From: Vibrio genomosp. F10 str. ZF-129
GTDB taxonomy: Bacteria; Pseudomonadota; Gammaproteobacteria; Enterobacterales; Vibrionaceae
Assembly (NCBI RefSeq): GCF_000287055.2
Contig: NZ_AJYQ02000107.1
Location: forward strand, 1 to 64,000
Direction of reading: 5' to 3'
Length of the DNA: 64,000 bases
A model generated the notes under the pieces. The model did no database searches and was not told where the DNA came from. It worked only from the letters and a program-made list of their open reading frames with translations. The stretch's first letter is position 1. Each line of letters opens with the position of its first letter. Positions 59,369 through 64,000 of this stretch are shown here, piece after piece. Both the position numbers and the translations under genes were made by a program.

Positions 59369-59959
59369 TTATTGAATTTGTGCACTTAATAATGCCCAAT
59401 ATTCTTCAAAGTTCGCGGTGGGTTGATATTTAAAATCAGAACGAACGAAACGATTGAGACTGCCTTCAACTTGCCCAAGCAGTTGTGCCGCCAGTATCGC
59501 TTCATCAACCGGGAAAGATTTCCCTTCGCGTAGCTTACGTTCACGCAGAATTTGACGCAGAGATAACTCAATGCGCTCATACAGCTGATTGATTCTATCG
59601 CGTAGACGTTCGTTCTCAAACATGAGTGCATGACCCGACAGAATACGGGTTAAACCAGGGTTTCGTTCTGAAAAGGCCAAAATGAGTTGGATCACCAATC
59701 GAATGCGGTTCAGGGTGTCTTTTTCTTCATCTAAGATTCGGTTGATGCGCGACATCAGCGATTCTTCAATAAACTCAATCAATCCTTCAAACATTCGGGC
59801 TTTACTTGGGAAGTGACGATAAAGCGCCGCTTCTGACACTCCGACTTGCTTAGCAAGTTTGGCGGTCGTGATTCGAGATGCTCCGTCTGTAGACTCAAGC
59901 ATTTGTGCTAATGCTTGCAGTATTTCTTCACGACGATTGGATTTTCTTGTGCCGGCCAT
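59369..59959 (-). CDS. slmA: nucleoid occlusion factor SlmA
   Basis: TetR-family DNA-binding protein that blocks FtsZ ring assembly over the nucleoid. 196 residues: N-terminal helix-turn-helix ([30 protein letters not shown], quoted in part) and a long helical C-terminal domain. The open frame extends to 60007, but the ATG at 59959 ([10 protein letters not shown]) has GGAAAGGG upstream and matches the family. The pyrE-slmA-coaBC-radC-rpmBG order is the conserved one, with the acyltransferase inserted. Confidence 0.97.
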   Translation of the reverse strand: MAGTRKSNRREEILQALAQMLESTDGASRITTAKLAKQVGVSEAALYRHFPSKARMFEGLIEFIEESLMSRINRILDEEKDTLNRIRLVIQLILAFSERNPGLTRILSGHALMFENERLRDRINQLYERIELSLRQILRERKLREGKSFPVDEAILAAQLLGQVEGSLNRFVRSDFKYQPTANFEEYWALLSAQIQ

Positions 59960-60100
59960 GACCCTTTCCTTTTGATGACAACTTGAGAAATAGAACGTAA
60001 CGAACATTCATTGCTGGTGGACTGCTTAGTGTAACCAACAGTGAATGGAGTTCGTAGTGTTTCAATAAAAACGCAGTGGTTAAAAGTAAAAAAAGTGATA

Positions 60101-61306
60101 TTAGAGGCTTTTCTCGATCAGCATCATAATCGATTCAGCGAGCTGTTTCTTGGATGCCAATGGAAGTGAATGCTCACCTTGTTTGTCAAATACGGTAATG
60201 GCATTGTCGTTACTATTGAAGCCTTGGCCTAAAATCGACACATCGTTAGCGCAGATCATATCCAGATTTTTGTTCACGAGTTTTCCGCGAGCGTATTTTT
60301 CGACGTCTTGAGTTTCAGCCGCAAAGCCAACGGTAAATGGTCGGTTTTGAGTAAGGGCTGCGACAGAGGCAACGATATCTGGATTTTTCACCATCGAGAT
60401 GGTCATCGTATCGTTGTCTGTGGTTTTTTTGATCTTTTGATCGGCAATGATCTCAGGGCGATAATCCGCTACGGCTGCGCAGCTGATAAATACATCGTGA
60501 GTGGGGGCGTTTTTCATCACCGAATCATACATCTGCTGCGCGCTTTTTACCTGAACGACAGAAGCCGATACTGGCTTGGTAAGCGAAACAGGCCCACTAA
60601 CCAAAGTCACGTCTGCACCTAAATTTATTGCCGCTTGCGCAAGTGCATAGCCCATTTTTCCAGAGCTATGGTTGGAAATATACCGGACGGGATCGATAGC
60701 TTCGCGAGTCGGGCCCGCTGAAATCAATACGGATTTTCCTGTTAACGGCTGAGCGTGAGGTTTAAAAAATTGTTCACATCGCTCAACAAGCTGCATTGGC
60801 TCTAACATTCTGCCAAGGCCAACGTCACCACACGCTTGTTCGCCAGAGCCTGGTCCCCAAATGTTGAGGCCGCGCTTTGTTAAGGTCGCGATGTTTTCTT
60901 GTGTCGCGATATTTTGGTACATCTGCTGGTTCATAGCAGGAGATACTGCAATCGGTGAATCCGTAGCAAGTACTAACGTACTGAGAAGATCATTTCCCAT
61001 GCCCGCTGAAATTCGAGCGATAAGATCAGCAGTAGCAGGCGCAAGTAAGATAAGGTCAGCCCATTTCGCCAGCTCGATATGGCCCATAGAGGCTTCAGCC
61101 GCAGGATCAAATAAGCTTTCTGATACGGTGTTACCCGAGACCGCTTGCATCGTTAAAGGTGTGATGAACTCTTTGGCTGCGCTGGTCATTACCACTCTAA
61201 CTTGTGCTCCGCGCTCAACAAGGCGGCGAGTGAGTTCTGCGCATTTATACGCGGCAATACCGCCACTGATGCCCAATAGAATCTTTTTTCCTGCTAGGGT
61301 TTGCAT
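60101..61306 (-). CDS. coaBC: bifunctional phosphopantothenoylcysteine decarboxylase/synthetase
   Basis: Two steps of coenzyme A synthesis. The N-terminal CoaC flavoprotein half has [10 protein letters not shown], the active-site His region '[22 protein letters not shown]' and PAMNQQM; a substrate-loop CGDVGLGRM follows. The C-terminal CoaB half begins near 190 ([27 protein letters not shown], quoted in part). 401 residues from the ATG at 61306 with GGAAAA upstream. Divergent from radC. Confidence 0.98.
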   Translation of the reverse strand: MQTLAGKKILLGISGGIAAYKCAELTRRLVERGAQVRVVMTSAAKEFITPLTMQAVSGNTVSESLFDPAAEASMGHIELAKWADLILLAPATADLIARISAGMGNDLLSTLVLATDSPIAVSPAMNQQMYQNIATQENIATLTKRGLNIWGPGSGEQACGDVGLGRMLEPMQLVERCEQFFKPHAQPLTGKSVLISAGPTREAIDPVRYISNHSSGKMGYALAQAAINLGADVTLVSGPVSLTKPVSASVVQVKSAQQMYDSVMKNAPTHDVFISCAAVADYRPEIIADQKIKKTTDNDTMTISMVKNPDIVASVAALTQNRPFTVGFAAETQDVEKYARGKLVNKNLDMICANDVSILGQGFNSNDNAITVFDKQGEHSLPLASKKQLAESIMMLIEKSL

Positions 61307-61523
61307 GATGTTTTCCTTCGAAAATTCTGCCGCTAAGATAACATGGAGCTCTATTTTGTGACTAGTCCTGTTCTTGCGCAATAATGAACATCACAGTTGC
61401 ATGGTTGTCATCGTTCACTCTCAACGATCATCGCTAGACAAGATAAATAGCGGCGCGGCTTTTATTGTATCGACATCCATTATTTTAATTTAAGTTTTAA
61501 TATAGATAGAAGTGAATGTCGTT

Positions 61524-62198
61524 ATGAGTATTAAAGTATTACCCGCAGAATCGATGCCAAGAGAAAAGCTATTAGCCAACGGGCCGGGTTCATTAACCGA
61601 TGCTGAGCTGTTGGCCATTTTTCTAAGAACGGGAACCAAAGGGATGAATGTTCTCGAACTGTCTGACGTATTACTCAAAGAGATGGGATCACTGCGAGGG
61701 CTATTTTCAGCCTCCAAAGATCAGTTTTGTCATCACAAAGGGTTGGGGGAAGCCAAATTCGTTCAACTTCAAGCAGTATTAGAGATGACACAGCGCTATT
61801 TAGCCGAAACGTTAAAACGTGGCGATGCGCTCAGTAGCCCTCAGCAAACCAAGCTTTATTTGTCGAGCGTATTGAGAGATCGCCAGCGAGAAGCCTTTCA
61901 TGTGCTCTTTTTAGATAATCAAAACAGAGTAATAAAAGATGAAATCTTGTTTGAAGGGACCATTGATGCGGCGTCGGTCTACCCCAGAGAGGTCGTAAAG
62001 CGAGCATTAGAGCACAATTCCGCTGCATTAATCCTTGCCCATAATCACCCTTCAGGCGTTGCTGAACCTAGCCAGGCGGATAGGCGGATCACGAGAAAAC
62101 TGACGGATGCACTGTCTTTAGTCGACATCAGAGTCCTCGACCATTTTGTGGTTGGTGACGGCGAAGTGGTCTCCTTTGCCGAACGTGGTTGGATTTGA
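61524..62198 (+). CDS. radC: RadC family JAB/MPN-domain protein
   Basis: Predicted metallo-isopeptidase-like protein; a DNA repair role is disputed. 224 residues: N-terminal helix-hairpin-helix region, then the JAMM metal motif [15 protein letters not shown] (HxH...D). It lies between coaBC and rpmB as in most gammaproteobacteria. An in-frame ATG at 61512 is an alternative start. Confidence 0.95.
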   Translation: MSIKVLPAESMPREKLLANGPGSLTDAELLAIFLRTGTKGMNVLELSDVLLKEMGSLRGLFSASKDQFCHHKGLGEAKFVQLQAVLEMTQRYLAETLKRGDALSSPQQTKLYLSSVLRDRQREAFHVLFLDNQNRVIKDEILFEGTIDAASVYPREVVKRALEHNSAALILAHNHPSGVAEPSQADRRITRKLTDALSLVDIRVLDHFVVGDGEVVSFAERGWI

Positions 62199-62340
62199 AT
62201 CACATTTTGGCTTGTTAGTTGATAAAAATCTGCTATCATTCCCGCCACATTTTAGAACCTTAAATCAGCCTCGATTACTCAATAAGCTGCGATGTTCAAA
62301 AAAAGATCACGAAATCCGGTAAAAAGGATCTGTTCGGGTC

Positions 62341-62369
62341 TTGAGCAATGCACGTCAAGTTAGTATAAT
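62341..62369 (+). promoter_or_regulatory. promoter of rpmB-rpmG
   Basis: TTGAGC, 17 bases, TATAAT, followed by a GC-rich start region (GCGCGACC). The leader to rpmB would be about 115 bases, long enough for feedback control by a ribosomal protein, though I recognise no known structure. This and a weaker upstream TATCAT box fill the 293-bp gap after radC. Confidence 0.75.
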
Positions 62370-62491
62370 GCGCGACCTTTGATAGCCTTGAATGGATTTT
62401 CCATTTTGGTTTTTACCTCTAAATTCATCTTTGATGGAGAGGTTCGGCCACCAAGGTTGATATCGAGCTGAAACGATTTGGAGAGACATTC

Positions 62492-62728
62492 ATGTCCCGA
62501 GTATGTCAAGTAACTGGTAAGCGTCCAGTAGCGGGTAACAACCGTTCACACGCACGCAATGCTACCAAGCGTCGTTTTCTGCCGAACCTACAAACTCACC
62601 GTTTTTGGGTAGAGAGCGAAAAACGTTTTGTTAAACTACGTCTAACTGCTAAAGGCATGCGTATTATCGATAAGAAAGGCATTGATGCTGTACTTGTTGA
62701 TGTCCGTGCACGTGGCGAAAACGTTTAA
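62492..62728 (+). CDS. rpmB: 50S ribosomal protein L28
   Basis: 78 residues, [20 protein letters not shown] at the start, basic throughout, and the family ending [19 protein letters not shown] lies upstream. First gene of rpmB-rpmG, 13 bases from the next start. Confidence 0.99.
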   Translation: MSRVCQVTGKRPVAGNNRSHARNATKRRFLPNLQTHRFWVESEKRFVKLRLTAKGMRIIDKKGIDAVLVDVRARGENV

Positions 62729-62741
62729 GAGGAATTGAACA

Positions 62742-62909
62742 ATGGCTAAAGGCATTCGTGAGAAAATCCGTCTAGTATCATCTGCTGGAACAGGTCACTT
62801 CTACACAACTGACAAGAACAAACGTAACATGCCAGGCAAATTTGAGATCAAAAAGTTTGATCCAGTAGTTCGCCAACACGTTATGTACAAAGAAGCTAAA
62901 ATCAAGTAA
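62742..62909 (+). CDS. rpmG: 50S ribosomal protein L33
   Basis: 55 residues, reading [20 protein letters not shown] at the start and ending [10 protein letters not shown]. It has no CxxC pair, so it is the zinc-free (C-) type. AGAGGAA lies upstream. A strong terminator follows. Confidence 0.99.
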   Translation: MAKGIREKIRLVSSAGTGHFYTTDKNKRNMPGKFEIKKFDPVVRQHVMYKEAKIK

Positions 62910-62954
62910 TTGATATTAACGCTTTAAAGCTTCTTGTTTAGAGAAGATTGCATA

Positions 62955-62979
62955 AAACCCAGCTTTCGAGCTGGGTTTT
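62955..62979 (+). terminator. rpmB-rpmG terminator
   Basis: AAACCCAGCT / AGCTGGGTTT with a TTCG loop, then TT. Confidence 0.92.
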
Positions 62980-62999
62980 TAGTTTCTACAACCATTCAT

Positions 63000-63140
63000 T
63001 TTTTACCCACCGCAACCATTAACGTCTTACTTTTCTTCTTTTCCTCCTTTTTCGCCTTCTTTTAACCCCATCTTCCGTCCTCTTTTCATCTTATCTTCAT
63101 CCTATTGCCATCCTTTTTCCTTTTTCCACCCTCAATCCCT
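63000..63140. other. pyrimidine-rich tract before the small membrane protein gene
   Basis: About 130 bases are dominated by C and T on the plus strand (CTTCTTTTCCTCCTTTTTCG and similar, with loose repeats of ATCTTC-CCTC type). It resembles the tract at 56645-56765 in composition. No coding frame. Confidence 0.5.
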
Positions 63141-63181
63141 TATACTCGTTAGATAAACGAATGTATTTATAGGGAATGAAC

Positions 63182-63661
63182 ATGCGAGTCTCACCAGCCC
63201 GTCGCAAGCGTTGGAACAATCTATTGATGCTGGCCATTGTGTGTTTTATCGGTGTGCTGTACCTTCCGACGATCATCAAAACGTACTTAATTGAGCCGCC
63301 ACACAGCCCATATCCTTATTTATTAAATCCAGATGCAGAGCTTCAGTCTCTCCACTTCAGCCAGTGGTCTTTAGAAAAAAATCAAGGCCGGTGGCGAGTT
63401 AGCGTGCCTAGTGATGTTGCGCCAGAAGAGTTAGCGGATAGATGGCAAGCGCTTGTTGGAACGGAAGTCGATGACAAAACACGCCAAGCGTTGAATCCGA
63501 CCTTGATCAATCCACAGACCATAGAAGTTTGGTATGCGGATCAAGAAGAGCCACAAAGGATCACTTACTATCAGACGCCTCAATTCTGGTTATTAAAAAA
63601 TTGGGAAGAAAAGTGGATTGCGCTTTCTGTTGAAGTGAATTACCTAATTCCTAGCTCTTAA
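63182..63661 (+). CDS. small membrane-anchored protein of unknown function
   Basis: 159 residues that I do not recognise. A basic N terminus (MRVSPARRKRWNN) leads into one hydrophobic helix (LLMLAIVCFIGVLYLPTII), so it is probably a bitopic inner-membrane protein with a periplasmic domain. The rest is soluble and Trp-rich. An ATG at 63176 (MNMRV) is an alternative start. It lies 37 bases before mutM on the same strand and may be cotranscribed with it. Confidence 0.75.
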   Translation: MRVSPARRKRWNNLLMLAIVCFIGVLYLPTIIKTYLIEPPHSPYPYLLNPDAELQSLHFSQWSLEKNQGRWRVSVPSDVAPEELADRWQALVGTEVDDKTRQALNPTLINPQTIEVWYADQEEPQRITYYQTPQFWLLKNWEEKWIALSVEVNYLIPSS

Positions 63662-63698
63662 GTCACCATTATCATCTATTTTCAAGGAGTTGTAGCTC

Positions 63699-64000
63699 AT
63701 GCCTGAGTTGCCTGAAGTCGAAGTGAGCCGAATGGGAATCAGCCCACACCTTATCGGTCAAACCATCCATTCATTGACTTTTCGAACACCTAAGTTGCGT
63801 TGGGATATCCCACAAGAGTTAAAAAAAATGGAAGGGGAAGTGATTCGAACCATATCTCGAAGAGCAAAATACCTGATCATTGAAACCGACGCTGGTAGCG
63901 CTATTGTTCATTTGGGGATGTCAGGATCATTGAGAGTGTTAGATGCCGACTTCGAAGCAGCAAAGCATGACCATGTTGATCTTAAACTCACTAATGGAAA
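63699..64000 (+). CDS. mutM: formamidopyrimidine-DNA glycosylase, 5' part
   Basis: Removes 8-oxoguanine and ring-opened purines from DNA. The catalytic N terminus [13 protein letters not shown] (after Met removal, Pro is the nucleophile) and the '[17 protein letters not shown]' and LGMSGSLRV stretches are present. The gene runs off the window after about 100 residues; the C-terminal zinc finger is not seen. AAGGAG lies upstream. Confidence 0.96.
   Translation, partial: MPELPEVEVSRMGISPHLIGQTIHSLTFRTPKLRWDIPQELKKMEGEVIRTISRRAKYLIIETDAGSAIVHLGMSGSLRVLDADFEAAKHDHVDLKLTNG

Noticed and set aside
62467-62480. GCTGAAACGATTTG in the rpmB leader resembles a Cra (FruR) operator
   Set aside because: It lies about 90 bases inside the transcript, directly before the ribosome binding site, and ribosomal protein genes are not known Cra targets.

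Overview
The window is a gene-dense, almost fully coding stretch of a gammaproteobacterial chromosome, most likely chromosome 1 of a Vibrio or close relative. The evidence is a complete Vibrio-style type II secretion operon (epsC to epsN) beside hslRO and pckA, the order glnA / ntrB-ntrC / add, and the housekeeping run recG-trmH-spoT-rpoZ-gmk, yicC / rph-pyrE, slmA, coaBC, radC, rpmB-rpmG, mutM. I see no tRNA or rRNA gene, IS element, CRISPR array, prophage or integron. This is core genome, and the novelty is mainly regulatory and in small structural features.

Layout. 1-6430: a tandem-GAF diguanylate cyclase, adenosine deaminase, and a membrane dCache-HAMP-GGDEF-EAL protein. 6554-11334: the nitrogen block ntrC, ntrB, a DUF4124 protein and glnA, all on the minus strand, with a sigma-54 promoter and NtrC sites in front of glnA and a perfect NtrC palindrome in front of ntrB. 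11871-19578: typA, a small P-loop ATPase, a DUF2959 lipoprotein, yihY-dtd, a GNAT/hotdog fusion and an AsmA-like protein. 19792-23047: pckA and hslR-hslO. 23289-34960: the twelve-gene eps operon. 35101-38994: cysQ-nudE, nfuA, comF and bioH. 39127-44275: an orphan gene behind a near-perfect sigma-28 promoter, tex, and an exported protein built from four retropepsin-like repeats. 44459-53705: greB, ompR-envZ, recG, trmH, spoT, rpoZ, gmk. 54262-64000: an NCS2 purine permease behind a PurR box and a guanine-type purine riboswitch, yicC, rph-pyrE, a lipid A acyltransferase, slmA, coaBC, radC, rpmBG, a small membrane-anchored protein and the start of mutM.

Themes. Purine supply is visible three times (add, the permease with its two control layers, gmk). 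(p)ppGpp, nitrogen and envelope stress regulators sit among the enzymes they affect. The most unusual signal is a recurring one: several genes end in short young tandem duplications that copy or abut the stop codon (epsI/epsJ, epsN, the AsmA-like gene, rpoZ; looser examples after add, pckA, ompR and the retropepsin-like gene). In epsI/epsJ these copies also supply the start codons and an extended leader of the next gene. Starts given here were chosen by eye from ribosome binding sites and family alignments from memory. Nothing was searched against a database.
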